A DNA stretch of 64,000 nt from Akkermansia muciniphila (GCA_945861535.1 CAMAUZ010000003.1:148681-212680), one strand, 5' to 3'. Shown: positions 44,819 to 54,595, numbered from the stretch's first letter. The notes: generated by a model not told the origin, from the letters alone. Translations and numbers: made by a program.

Positions 44819-47076
44819 GATTGCTCTACTGGCTGCTGGGAATGCCGGAGGCGGGCAGCATCGCGGGCGCGAGCGGCTGGCAGTTCCGCGCCGTGTCGCC
44901 GCTCGGGGACGGCTGGATTGCGCTCATCGTCATCGGCGGTTTGCTGGCGGCGGCGCTGAATTTTCTCCCGCACACCGTCGCGCCGTGGCGCACGCGCATC
45001 GCGCTGGCGCTGATCCGGCTGGCGGGGTTCGGCTTGCTGCTGGTGCTGGCGTTGCAGCTCGAGGCGAACCTGCTGGTGACGCGGCGCGAGAAGCCCGTCG
45101 TGGCCGTGCTCACCGACGCGTCGGGCAGCATGGGCCTGGCGGATGTGGACGGCAAAACGCGGCTGGCAGCGGCGCGTGAGTTCGAGCAAGGCCGGCTCGC
45201 CAAACTCGAGGAGCGGGCGCGCGTGGTGCGGTTTGATTTCGACTGGGAACTGCGCGCCGCCGGGGCTGCGGGCGATCCGGCGGGGCTGACGCGGCTCACG
45301 CACGCGATTGCGGACGCGGCGCGGCGCGAGGGCGATCTGCGCGCGCTGGTCGTGTTGACCGATGGCAATGACACGGGCGGCGACCGCGGCCAGTTGCTCG
45401 CGCCGATGCTGGCGGCGCGGCGGCTGCCGGTGTTCCCGATCGTGTTCGGCACGACGACGGCCAAGGGCGTGGCGCGTGTGCAACTCGCGGGCGGCGGTGG
45501 ATTCGTGCGGCTCGGCGACGAGCTGCGGCTCAACGCCACGCTGTCCACCACGGACATTCCCGAGCAGACGATTGCGGTGCGGTTGTATGAAGTCGGGCGC
45601 AAGGAAGCGCTCGCGGCGCGAGAGAATCTGCGGGTCGGCAGCGGGCCGGTCGCGGTGGCGTTTGCGATCCGACCGGAGAAGGCGGGGCGGCGCACGTATC
45701 GCATCGTGGCCGAGGGGATCAAGGGCGCGATCAGCCAGCAGACCTTGATGGCCGAGCGCGAGGTGGATGTGATCGATGCGCGGATCAAGGTGCTCTACGT
45801 CGATATTCCGCGCGACGAACGGAAAATTCTCGCGCACTGGCTGGCGCGCGATCCGGTGATCGATCTGGCGACGCTGACGTTGCTGCCCAAGGGCGGCTGG
45901 TATGCGCAAGGGAACGTGCTGCACAAGAATGTCGGCGAGGGTTTGCCGAACGATGAGGCCGAACTGTTCCGTTACGACGTGGTGATTCTCGGCGACATCC
46001 CGCGCGCTTATTTCCGCGAGGGCGGCGATCTGGCGGAGACGAAATTGCAGCGGCTCGTTGAGTTCGTCGGGCGGCGCGGCGGCGGGCTGGTGACGCTGGG
46101 CGGACGCAGTGTTTATGCGGCGGGATTGTATCAGGATTCCGCGCTGGCGCGGGTGCTGCCGTTCGCGCTCGACGTGAAGGAGGACGCGCAGATTCCGAAA
46201 CCGTTCCGCCTGCGCGTGCTGCCCGCGGGCTTCAGTCATGCAGCGATGCAGCTCGAGGGCGATCCGGCGGCGAACCGCGAGGCGTGGCTCGATCTGCCGA
46301 CGCTCGACGGCTCGAACCGCGTCGGCCCGGCCAAGGCGGGTGCGAGCCTGCTGGCCGTGCGCGACACCGAGAGCGGTCCGGTGCCGATGATCGCGGTGCA
46401 GAATGTCGGCAAGGGCCAGGTGATGTCGCTCGCGATGGACACGACCTGGCGCTGGGAGATGATGCGGCCGGCCGAGGGCGAGGATTATTTCCGCAAGTTC
46501 TGGGGGAGCGCCGTGCGCGTGCTCGCGCCCGATCCGCGCGTCGCGCCGCAGCAGCCGCAGATCGTGAAATATCAGTCGCACCCGGCGGTCGGGCAGAAGC
46601 TCACGCTGGCGACGCGGCTGGTGGACGACATTTTCAAACCGATCCAAGGCGCGGAACTGCTCGTGAAAGTCACGGCACCGTCCGGCAAAATCACCGCGCT
46701 GTATCCGCGCGACGGTCGCCAAAGCCCGGGGCTGTACGAATACGACGTGGTGCTCGATGAACCGGGCGCGTGGGAAATCAGCACAACCTACGGCGACAAG
46801 ACGGCGGTCGAGCGCATCGTGGCCGGCGGCACGCCCGAGGAACTCGATGATCCGCGCGCGCGGCCCGAGGTGATGGCGGAGTTTGCGGCGGCGACGGGCG
46901 GGCAGGCGTTCACGCCGGACCAGGGCGATGCGCTGATCAATTCGCTGAACCTCGCGCCGAACCGCGTCACGCGGCCGGCGACGGTGGCGCTGTGGAATCT
47001 GCCGGCGACGATGGTGCTGCTGATCCTGCTGGTGTGCGTGGATTGCTACCTGCGCAAACGGAGGGGCATGGCATGA
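44815..47076 (+). CDS. VWA domain membrane protein
   Basis: The 753-residue protein starts with GTG overlapping the previous stop. Two N-terminal helices (WIALIVIGGLLAAALNFL and IRLAGFGLLLVLALQLEA) precede a VWA domain (VLTDASGSMGLAD, VVLTDGND). A glutamine-amidotransferase-like domain follows (RRGGGLVTLGGRSVYAAG), then a C-terminal helix (LPATMVLLILLVCVDCYL). It is the second large VWA partner in the MoxR unit. Confidence 0.85.
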   Translation: MRLLYWLLGMPEAGSIAGASGWQFRAVSPLGDGWIALIVIGGLLAAALNFLPHTVAPWRTRIALALIRLAGFGLLLVLALQLEANLLVTRREKPVVAVLTDASGSMGLADVDGKTRLAAAREFEQGRLAKLEERARVVRFDFDWELRAAGAAGDPAGLTRLTHAIADAARREGDLRALVVLTDGNDTGGDRGQLLAPMLAARRLPVFPIVFGTTTAKGVARVQLAGGGGFVRLGDELRLNATLSTTDIPEQTIAVRLYEVGRKEALAARENLRVGSGPVAVAFAIRPEKAGRRTYRIVAEGIKGAISQQTLMAEREVDVIDARIKVLYVDIPRDERKILAHWLARDPVIDLATLTLLPKGGWYAQGNVLHKNVGEGLPNDEAELFRYDVVILGDIPRAYFREGGDLAETKLQRLVEFVGRRGGGLVTLGGRSVYAAGLYQDSALARVLPFALDVKEDAQIPKPFRLRVLPAGFSHAAMQLEGDPAANREAWLDLPTLDGSNRVGPAKAGASLLAVRDTESGPVPMIAVQNVGKGQVMSLAMDTTWRWEMMRPAEGEDYFRKFWGSAVRVLAPDPRVAPQQPQIVKYQSHPAVGQKLTLATRLVDDIFKPIQGAELLVKVTAPSGKITALYPRDGRQSPGLYEYDVVLDEPGAWEISTTYGDKTAVERIVAGGTPEELDDPRARPEVMAEFAAATGGQAFTPDQGDALINSLNLAPNRVTRPATVALWNLPATMVLLILLVCVDCYLRKRRGMA

Positions 47077-48887
47077 GCGACGTGCGCGAATTGCGGGAGA
47101 GCATCGTGGCGGGCGTGCGGCGGTTCGGCGCGTTCCGCAAGCGGTGGGCGCTATTCGAGGGCGCGGCGCGGTTTGTCGTGGGCTTCCTCGGCGCGCTGCT
47201 CGTGTGGTTCCTCCTCGACTGGGCGATCAAGCTGCCGATGTGGCCGCTGGTGCTGCTGTTCGCGGCGATTCTCGTGGCGGGCGTGGTGCTGCTGATTCGC
47301 TTCGTCGTGGTGCCGTTGTTCCGGCGCATCGAGACGGAGCGCGAGGCGCTCTTGCTGGAAAAACTGCACGGCAAGCTCGACAACCAGATCATCGGCTCGC
47401 TGCAACTGGGCGAGGAACTGGCGAAGGCATCGAGTTCCGCGACGCTCGGCTATTCCACCAATCTCGTGCGCGAACTCGTGCAGCGGACGGCGCGCACGGT
47501 GGGCGATCTCAAGCCGGCGGAGCTGCTGGATTTGCGGCTGGCGAAGCGCTTGCTCGGCGGCGCGGGCGGATTGGTGGCGGTGGTTTTGCTGCTGCTCGTC
47601 GCCGCGCCGGGCGTGGTGCAGCAGCGCGTGGACCGGCTGCGCGACGCGTATGCGGGCGTGCTGGACACGCTGTTTCCGGTCGAGCTGAAGGTCGCGCCGG
47701 GGGATGTCGCGGTGCTGCGCGGGTCGCCGGTGAAGCTGAGCGTGCAGGTCGTGGGCGCGCGGCGGCGGCAGGTGGAACTGGTGCGCGTGGATGACAAGAG
47801 CAAGGCGGTGACGACCGCGACGCTCGCGCTGGCGGGGCAGGCGGCGCAGTTCGACGTGGCGGCGGCGGAGAAAAGTTTCAGCTACCAGTTTCGCTACGGG
47901 AACCGCATCTCGAAGCCGCACGCGGTGCGCGTGGGCGACCGGCCGGAGTTGAGCGCGATGCACTACGAGCTGGCATATCCGGCTTACACGGGCGTGCCGG
48001 CGCGGACGATCGTGGGTTTTGTGCCGCGCTTGCAGGCGCTGTCGGCGACGGCGGTGCAGGTGAGCCTAGCGGTGGACAAGGCGGAGTTGCATCCGACGCT
48101 CTCGCATGTGCGCTGGCAGGACGGCTCGCGGCAGCCGCTGAATGTGAGCGGACGGTTCGCGACGTTTTCGTTCAGCATCGACCGGCCGGAGCGCGCGACG
48201 ATTTTCCTCGCGAGCACGCTGGGGCCGGGCTTCGAGATGAAGGAGCCGGTGAGCTTCGAGGTGCTGGTGGATCGCGACCAGGCGCCGAAGGTGGAGATTT
48301 TGCTGCGCAACCGGACGCTCACGATGTTCGCCGACGCGGCGGCGGGCTTCGGGCTGAATTACGTGGCCGAGGATGATTTCGGCGTGGCCGAAGTGGGCCT
48401 CGAATATCGCATCGACACGGTGGACGCGCTGCTCGGGCGGTCGCCGCGGAACGGGACGATGTCGCGCTTGATCGAGCCGGCGCGCGACCGGGTGAAGGGG
48501 AGCTTCACCGAGATTTTCAAGAGCCTCTCGCCGCCGCTGGAGCCGGGCGACCGCATCACGCTCACGGTGACGGCGAAGGACAACAACACCGAGTCAGGGC
48601 CGAGCCTGGGCCGCAGCGCGCCGGTGCAGATCGTGATCGTGCGGCCGGATCTGGCGGGGTTTCAGGAGCAGCAATTCGGGTTCGGCGCGGAGTCGGCGCT
48701 GGGCGGATTGAAGAAGGTCAAGCGCGCGACCAACCTGCTGGTCGATCCCGAGAAGAGCATCCGCAAGGAAGCGGCGATCAAGGTCGAGCGGCAGGAATTG
48801 AAGGCGCGCGCCGGGCAGGAGGGATTCCCCAGCGGCGCGGAGGAATCGATCGGGGATTATTTCCGGCTGCTGTCAGGCGAGAAGTGA
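47073..48887 (+). CDS. DUF4175-like membrane protein
   Basis: The 604-residue protein has two N-terminal helices (FVVGFLGALLVWFLLDWAI, LVLLFAAILVAGVVLLIRF), a helical segment with a third helix near 165 (LVAVVLLLLVAAPGVV), and a long periplasmic Ig-like region. The DDFGVAEVGLEYRID motif resembles DUF4175-family proteins. It starts inside the stop of the VWA gene and ends the operon. DUF4175 genes usually close such MoxR clusters. Confidence 0.8.
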   Translation: MSDVRELRESIVAGVRRFGAFRKRWALFEGAARFVVGFLGALLVWFLLDWAIKLPMWPLVLLFAAILVAGVVLLIRFVVVPLFRRIETEREALLLEKLHGKLDNQIIGSLQLGEELAKASSSATLGYSTNLVRELVQRTARTVGDLKPAELLDLRLAKRLLGGAGGLVAVVLLLLVAAPGVVQQRVDRLRDAYAGVLDTLFPVELKVAPGDVAVLRGSPVKLSVQVVGARRRQVELVRVDDKSKAVTTATLALAGQAAQFDVAAAEKSFSYQFRYGNRISKPHAVRVGDRPELSAMHYELAYPAYTGVPARTIVGFVPRLQALSATAVQVSLAVDKAELHPTLSHVRWQDGSRQPLNVSGRFATFSFSIDRPERATIFLASTLGPGFEMKEPVSFEVLVDRDQAPKVEILLRNRTLTMFADAAAGFGLNYVAEDDFGVAEVGLEYRIDTVDALLGRSPRNGTMSRLIEPARDRVKGSFTEIFKSLSPPLEPGDRITLTVTAKDNNTESGPSLGRSAPVQIVIVRPDLAGFQEQQFGFGAESALGGLKKVKRATNLLVDPEKSIRKEAAIKVERQELKARAGQEGFPSGAEESIGDYFRLLSGEK

Positions 48888-49180
48888 GTTGGGACCGGGG
48901 GTTTCCACGGCGGGACACGGATCACACCCGCTGCGCTCCGGGTGGACTTGCGGGCGGCCTGCCGGCGGTCCTGCTCGGAGCGGGCGAACGCCGACGATTA
49001 GGGAAGTCGCGGGAACGCATCCATTCCCAACGCTGCGCTTGACTTCCGGTTCGGCTCTGACACGCTGCCGGGCGTGTTCCCCGCCCTCACATCCCTGCCC
49101 TTGTTCACGGTCAATTCATTGGATTTGTGTTTCGAGACGGACCGCGGGAACGGCACTCGGCGCGGGCAAGGGAGTCGCCG
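48888..49180. other. Intergenic region before the electron-transfer cluster
   Basis: 293 bp with no recognised repeat. A promoter for the cytochrome genes is expected here, but no convincing -35/-10 pair was identified. Confidence 0.4.
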
Positions 49181-49975
49181 ATGAGCTTGCACCGACGCAT
49201 CGTGGCCGTGCTGCTGGTCGCGCTCGGCGCGCTGGCGGGCGGGGCGCTGCTGTCGTGCTCGACGGTGGAGCGGACGGTCGCGGCACCGCCGGCGGTGGCG
49301 GGGGCGCATTTTGTCGGGAACCGCAGTTGCGCGGAGTGTCACACGAACATCGCGCGGGCGTTCCCGGCGAGTCCGCACGCGCGGTTTCACAAGGACGATC
49401 TGCGTTTCGCCGGGCAGACGGGCTGCGAATCGTGTCACGGGCCGGGCAGCAAACATGTCGAACTGGGGGGCGGACGCGGGCGGGCCATCGTAAATCCGGG
49501 CAAGGATCCGGCGGCGTGTCTGGCGTGCCATGTCCAGACGCAGGCGGAGTTCCGGCTGGCGCATCATCATCCGGTGCCGGAGGGGCAGATGAATTGCGTG
49601 CAGTGCCACGACCCGCATGGGCGGGACATTCGCAAGCCGGCGGCGGGCTTGTTTCTCGCTCGTGGCGATGACGCGTGTGCGAGCTGCCATCGCCAGCAGA
49701 CGCGGCATTTCGTCTTCGCCCACGAAGCGCTGCGCGACGGCTGTGTGACGTGTCACAACCCGCACGGCTCGACCAACCCGAAGCTGCTCGCGCAGCGCGA
49801 TCTGAATCTCTGCCTGCGCTGCCATGCGCAGGTGCAGGGCCTCGGCGCAACGCCGGGGCGGGTGTTTATCGGGTCATCGGATCACACCGATTACATGCGC
49901 CGGGCGACGTGCTGGTCCGCCGGGTGTCACTCGGCGGTGCATGGTTCCAACGTGGATCGCCTGCTCCGCTACTGA
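49181..49975 (+). CDS. Multiheme c-type cytochrome lipoprotein (DmsE/MtrA-like)
   Basis: The 264-residue protein has a lipoprotein signal (LVALGALAGGALLSC, lipid on that Cys). Seven CxxCH heme sites follow (CAECH, CESCH, CLACH, CVQCH, CASCH, CVTCH, CLRCH) and one CX4CH (CWSAGCH), so up to eight hemes. Extra conserved His (HHHP, FAHEAL) could be distal ligands. Paired CxxCH spacing resembles the doubled-CxxCH proteins of MtrA/DmsE type that sit inside outer-membrane porins. The ATG at 49181 begins the signal. The next gene, 36 nt later, encodes a beta-barrel, so an electron conduit is likely. Confidence 0.88.
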   Translation: MSLHRRIVAVLLVALGALAGGALLSCSTVERTVAAPPAVAGAHFVGNRSCAECHTNIARAFPASPHARFHKDDLRFAGQTGCESCHGPGSKHVELGGGRGRAIVNPGKDPAACLACHVQTQAEFRLAHHHPVPEGQMNCVQCHDPHGRDIRKPAAGLFLARGDDACASCHRQQTRHFVFAHEALRDGCVTCHNPHGSTNPKLLAQRDLNLCLRCHAQVQGLGATPGRVFIGSSDHTDYMRRATCWSAGCHSAVHGSNVDRLLRY

Positions 49976-50011
49976 AGCCGCCGCGCGGCGGCGCGTTGGC
50001 GCGCACCGACA

Positions 50012-52450
50012 ATGTTCAACGAACCCCTCAATCGCCCACGGTTTCGCACAGTCACCCGCCTTGGGTGGCTGGCGCTCGCGGGCGGGATGACGGAGGGCGA
50101 CGGGCTGGCGGCGGGCGCGACGGCAGAAACCGAGCTGCCGCCCGCCGCAACGAACGCGGTCGAGTTCGCGCGCGACATCGAGCCGATCTTCGCGCAGTCG
50201 TGCGTGCGGTGTCACGGGAGCGAGCGGCCCAAGAGCCGCTTCCGGCTCGACAGCCGCGCGGCGGCGTTGCGCGGCGGCGAGCATGGCGTGGCCATCGTGC
50301 CGGGGCGCAGCGCGGAGAGTCCGCTGCTCCGTTACGTCGCGCGGCTGGTGCCCGATCTCGAGATGCCGCCCACGGGCAAAGGCGAGCCGCTGACGCGCGA
50401 ACAGGTGGGGTTGCTGCGCGCGTGGGTTGAGCAGGGCGCGCCGTGGACGGCGGCGACCAACGCGCCGGCGTTTCGTTTCAGCGCCGTCCCGACGATTGGT
50501 GCGATGAGCGTGAGCGGCAATCGCCGCGCGTTCCGGCAACAGGAGCGGATGCGCGAAGGCGTGACGGGCGGGGTGCAGGAATTTTCCCTCGAACAGAAGC
50601 TGCGCGACGAGACCCGCCTGCGCCTCGAAGGCCGCGCGTTGACGGGGCAGGAGGATTATCGCGCGAAGCTGACGCTGGAGAAAAGCGAGCTGGGGTTTGT
50701 CCGCGGCGGTTACGAGCAGCGGCGGCGGTATTACGACGACGTGGGCGATTATTACTCCGCGATCCAGCCGTCGAGCTTCGCGCTGGGGCGGGATTTGCAT
50801 GTGGATTTTTCACGCGCGTGGGCGGAGGTCGGGCTGACCATTCCCGATCTGCCGAAGCTCACGCTCGGCTACGAGCAGCAGCGCACGCGCGGGGCGAAGT
50901 TCACAGTCCTCTGGGGACCGGTGGGCGCGCTGCCGCCGGGAATTCCGGGGACGGATGTCGCGAGCATTTTTCCAGCGTTCGAGGAATTGCAGGAGCGTGT
51001 GCATGTTTTGAAACTCGATCTCGCGCACGACGTGCGGGGATTTCAGCTCGAGGACAGCTTGCGCGTGGAGTGGCAGGACCTGCGCCGCACGCGCGAGACG
51101 GCGACGCAGCACACCTTTGGCGCGACGCCCGATCTGCTGGTGCGCGCGGCGGAACGGCATCGCGAGCGGCAGGTCGCCAACGTGTTCCGCGTCGAGCGGC
51201 GCGTGCGCGACTGGCTGCTGATCAGCGCCGGACATCTCTACACGCACAGCGGGGCGGACGCGGATTTCCGCCAGGAGACGCTTACGGGCGCACGCGCGCC
51301 GACGTTTGGGAATCAATGGTTCGGCGGTCCGGTGGTGCTCAAGCGTGACACGCATTCCATTGGCGGCAGCGCGTTGTGGGGGCCGTGGGACGGCCTCTCG
51401 CTGTCGAGCGCGTTGCAGGCGGAGTGGACGCGGCAGGAGGGCTTCGCGCCGGTGGATTATTCGGCGGGCGATCCGTCGGTGCCGTTCTTTTTTTCCGATC
51501 CGGCGACGTTGAGCGCGAGTTTTGACCGGACGACGACGGATGAGAATTTTGGCCTGCACTACACGCGCATCCCGCGGACGGTGCTGTTCGCCGACGCGCG
51601 TTTTCGGCAGGAAGACCAGCGCCGGTGGGAGCAACAAATCGGCGGGCCGGAGCCGTTCGCGCAGAACCGCGACTCGACGCGCGACGTGCAGGAATATCAC
51701 GTCGGCGCGAACGTCGCGCCGTTCGAGCGGATCACCGTCAGCGGGCATCTGAAGCGGCGCGTGAAGGAGAGCCGGTTCGACGGGCCGACAGGCGCGCCGC
51801 CGCCGGGGCACGCCTACCCCGGCTTCATCCGCGCACAGGACATCGACACGGACGAAGGCGAACTGCGCGTGAGCTGGCGGCCGAGCGCATGGCTGCGGAC
51901 CTCGGTGTCATATCGCGTACTGGCGAGCGATTACCGCACGACGACCGCGGTGGCGGCGGATCAGCTCGGCACGCCAGCGGCCGCTTCGACGGGCGGGGGA
52001 ATTTTCGCCGGGAACTACGACGCGCACTTTTACGGGCTGAATGTGTTTGTCGCCCCCGTGCGGCGGCTGACTTTGGCGGCGGATGTTTCGTACGGCGACA
52101 CGCGGCTCGCGACGGCGCAGAACGGCGCGGCGTTCGCACCACCGACGCGCGGCGACGCGTATTCGCTCGGCGGCAGCGCGACCTTTGCGTTGAACCCGGC
52201 AACGGACTTGAGCGCGAGCCTCACCTGGTCGGGCGCCAACTACGGGCAGAACAACGTGGCCGCCGGACTGCCCGCGGGCACGGACTACGAACGCATCGCG
52301 GTGCAATCGGGCCTGAGCCGGCGGCTCACGGCGCACGCGGTGGCGGGCCTGCGGTATCAGTTCGTGCAGTATCGCGAGCCGACGGCGGGCGGGGCGCGGG
52401 ATTACACGGGGCACGGGGTGTTCGCCACGCTCTCCGTGACTTTGCCGTAG
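50012..52450 (+). CDS. Fusion of PF07635 cytochrome c domain and MtrB/PioB-like outer-membrane beta-barrel
   Basis: The 812-residue protein has an N-terminal export region, then a monoheme domain at about 50-150 (FARDIEPIFAQSCVRCHGS, with LEMPPTGKG as Met ligand and LRAWVEQGAPW end). This is the same domain type as in PSD1 proteins. The remaining ~640 residues are alternating beta strands with many Arg/Tyr and turn motifs (GGYEQRRRYYDDVGDYYSAI, LRVSWRPSAWLRTSVSYRV), as in large MtrB/PioB-type porins. The strand alternation runs to the end (FATLSVTLP). Inference: the porin clamps the preceding multiheme protein and adds its own heme. Confidence 0.78.
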   Translation: MFNEPLNRPRFRTVTRLGWLALAGGMTEGDGLAAGATAETELPPAATNAVEFARDIEPIFAQSCVRCHGSERPKSRFRLDSRAAALRGGEHGVAIVPGRSAESPLLRYVARLVPDLEMPPTGKGEPLTREQVGLLRAWVEQGAPWTAATNAPAFRFSAVPTIGAMSVSGNRRAFRQQERMREGVTGGVQEFSLEQKLRDETRLRLEGRALTGQEDYRAKLTLEKSELGFVRGGYEQRRRYYDDVGDYYSAIQPSSFALGRDLHVDFSRAWAEVGLTIPDLPKLTLGYEQQRTRGAKFTVLWGPVGALPPGIPGTDVASIFPAFEELQERVHVLKLDLAHDVRGFQLEDSLRVEWQDLRRTRETATQHTFGATPDLLVRAAERHRERQVANVFRVERRVRDWLLISAGHLYTHSGADADFRQETLTGARAPTFGNQWFGGPVVLKRDTHSIGGSALWGPWDGLSLSSALQAEWTRQEGFAPVDYSAGDPSVPFFFSDPATLSASFDRTTTDENFGLHYTRIPRTVLFADARFRQEDQRRWEQQIGGPEPFAQNRDSTRDVQEYHVGANVAPFERITVSGHLKRRVKESRFDGPTGAPPPGHAYPGFIRAQDIDTDEGELRVSWRPSAWLRTSVSYRVLASDYRTTTAVAADQLGTPAAASTGGGIFAGNYDAHFYGLNVFVAPVRRLTLAADVSYGDTRLATAQNGAAFAPPTRGDAYSLGGSATFALNPATDLSASLTWSGANYGQNNVAAGLPAGTDYERIAVQSGLSRRLTAHAVAGLRYQFVQYREPTAGGARDYTGHGVFATLSVTLP

Positions 52451-52533
52451 GGCGTGCGTAGCGTGCGGCCCAATCAGCGTTCAGTTCATTTCGGAAAGTT
52501 CTTCACGAAAAAAACAACTGCATAGAAAACACC

Positions 52534-53643
52534 ATGAAAACCTCCGGCCTCCGCCAGATTACGGTCCTCCTGTTCGCCCTGTTGCTGCCCGTCGCCGCCG
52601 GCCGCAGCGCCACAGTGAACATCAGCATCCAAGGCTTCGCCTTCAGTCCGCAGAATCCCACGATCACCGCCGGCGACACGGTAATCTGGACGCAGTTGGA
52701 CAGTGCCACGCACACGGTGAGCAGCACCGCCGCGCCCTTCGTGCTGAATTCCGGCAATCTTTCCCAGGGGCGAACGTTCACCAACACGTTCGCCGCGCCC
52801 GGTGTGTTCCGTTATCAGTGCAACATTCACACCTCGATGAAAGGCAGCGTGACCGTGCTGGCGGCGACCGGTGCCACGATCTTCGTCAACATCCAAGGGT
52901 TTGCCTTCAGTCCCCAAAATCCGACGATCAAGGTCGACGACACGGTGATCTGGACCCAAAGCGATGCCACGACGCACACGGTGAACAGCACCGCGGCTCC
53001 CTTCCCGCTGAATTCGGGAAACCTTGGAATCGGCGCGAGTTATGCGAGCACCTTCACGACGGCGGGCACGTTTCCTTATCGGTGCAACCCTCACCCCTCC
53101 ATGACGGGCAGCGTGATCGTGCAGGCGGCCAACGCCCCGCCGACCGTGAGCTTCGTGGCACCTGCCAGCGGGAAGGGTTTCGTCGCGCCGGGGAATGTCG
53201 CAGTGCAGATCGCTGCGCAGGACGACGTTTCGGTGGCGCGCGTGGATTACTACCGCAACAACGTTTTCCAGCAGTCGCTCGCGGCCCCGCCGTTCAACTT
53301 CGCCGACAACAATCTGCCCGCCGGCAACTACACGCTGCTCGCCGTGGCGGTGGACAACCTCGGTCTCGCGACCACCTCGGCGCCAGTGAGCATTTTTGTG
53401 GTCACCAATTGCACGCTGGTCGCGCCGCAGTGGACGGCGGGAACCGCGAGCCTGACGGTCAGCAACGCCATCGCAGGGCAGCCGTACATCCTCGATTCGT
53501 ATGTGCAGGCACCGGGCGTTTTTCCGGGCGTGTGGGGCGCGCGGCAGACGAATGTCGCGCCCGCGGGTGTGTTTCAGTTCAGCGATGTGCTCGCGCCGAC
53601 GGAGGGCCGCCGGCTGTACCGCGTGCGGCAGTTTTTCCCGTGA
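52534..53643 (+). CDS. Secreted protein with two tandem cupredoxin domains
   Basis: The 369-residue protein has a signal peptide (TVLLFALLLPVAAGRSA). Two plastocyanin-like domains of ~95 residues each are visible (about 28-115 and 120-205). Each has a type-1 copper set: THTVSS plus YQCNIHTSM, and THTVNS plus YRCNPHPSM (His, Cys, His, Met). An Ig-like domain (PPTVSFVAPASGKGF) and a C-terminal beta part follow. Soluble copper proteins shuttle electrons. Placement after the conduit genes suggests a donor or acceptor role on the outside or in the periplasm. Confidence 0.88.
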   Translation: MKTSGLRQITVLLFALLLPVAAGRSATVNISIQGFAFSPQNPTITAGDTVIWTQLDSATHTVSSTAAPFVLNSGNLSQGRTFTNTFAAPGVFRYQCNIHTSMKGSVTVLAATGATIFVNIQGFAFSPQNPTIKVDDTVIWTQSDATTHTVNSTAAPFPLNSGNLGIGASYASTFTTAGTFPYRCNPHPSMTGSVIVQAANAPPTVSFVAPASGKGFVAPGNVAVQIAAQDDVSVARVDYYRNNVFQQSLAAPPFNFADNNLPAGNYTLLAVAVDNLGLATTSAPVSIFVVTNCTLVAPQWTAGTASLTVSNAIAGQPYILDSYVQAPGVFPGVWGARQTNVAPAGVFQFSDVLAPTEGRRLYRVRQFFP

Positions 53644-53652
53644 AGCTCGCGC

Positions 53653-53722
53653 GTGGCCGCCGACGTGAGGAGGCGGATCGGGTGCTGGAAGGGGTCGTCC
53701 GCCTCCTCGCGTCGGCGGCTAC
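53653..53722. repeat. Inverted repeat, family C
   Basis: GTGGCCGCCGACGTGAGGAG and GCCTCCTCGCGTCGGCGGCT are reverse-complement arms; same family as 1242-1311. It separates the cupredoxin gene from rdgB. Confidence 0.8.
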
Positions 53723-53785
53723 CGCCCCGGAGCGCGGCCGGTCGCGCTCCGACACCAAAGTTTCCCTCCCGCCCATTTCACCCTT

Positions 53786-54451
53786 ATGACCACCTTTCTC
53801 ATCGCCACGCGCAACCGCCACAAGGTGCAGGAAATCCGCGCCATTCTCGGTGAAGCGTTCCGGTATCTGACGCTGGACAATTTCCCGGGCGCACCGGCGA
53901 TCCGCGAAGACGCGACCACGTTTTCCAGCAACGCCGCCTTGAAAGCCGAAGGCCTGGCGAAGTGGCTGGCCGCGACGCCCGCGGCCGCGGCGACCCTCCC
54001 GGCTGCGGGCGACCTTCTGGTGCTCGCGGACGATTCGGGGCTGGAGGTGGACGCGCTTGCCGGCGCGCCGGGCGTGCATTCGGCGCGCTTCGCCGCACTC
54101 GACGCGGGCACCGAAGGCAACTCGCCCGACGCGGCGAACAACGCGAAGCTGCTGCGCCTGCTCGCGGACGTTCCCGCCGCCAAGCGCACCGGACGCTTCC
54201 GGTGCATGATCGCGGTCGCGCCGGTTGCGGGGCGCGGGCAGCCCAACGGGGAGACGAGGTTTTTTGGTGGCGTTTGCGAGGGAAGGATCGCCACCGAACC
54301 GGGCGGAACGGGCGGGTTTGGATACGATCCGCTTTTCATTCCGAACGGCTTCACGCAGTCGCTCGCGGAACTTGGGGAGGAAACGAAAAACCGCCTGAGC
54401 CATCGCGCCGCCGCGCTGATCGGGATGCGGATGGAGTTGCTGTTGGAGTAG
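53786..54451 (+). CDS. rdgB: dITP/XTP pyrophosphatase (HAM1 family)
   Basis: The 221-residue enzyme removes ITP, dITP and XTP from nucleotide pools. Motifs: FLIATRNRHKVQEIRAIL, LVLADDSGLEVDALAGAPGV (catalytic Asp), FRCMIAVAPV, GTGGFGYDPLFIP and LSHRAAAL. Slightly longer than usual because of an Ala-rich loop (ATPAAAATLPAA). Confidence 0.93.
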   Translation: MTTFLIATRNRHKVQEIRAILGEAFRYLTLDNFPGAPAIREDATTFSSNAALKAEGLAKWLAATPAAAATLPAAGDLLVLADDSGLEVDALAGAPGVHSARFAALDAGTEGNSPDAANNAKLLRLLADVPAAKRTGRFRCMIAVAPVAGRGQPNGETRFFGGVCEGRIATEPGGTGGFGYDPLFIPNGFTQSLAELGEETKNRLSHRAAALIGMRMELLLE

Positions 54452-54595
54452 GCGGGAGGCGGCGGGAGCGCGGCTTCGTGCCGGAGGCACGACGGAGAGG
54501 CGAAGCCGGACGCGTGGCCGGGACCGAAAGAAGATTTTCAATTTCCTGTTGTGGAATTTCTTTCCCACCTGCGGGCCGTCCCGCCACCCGCAGCG

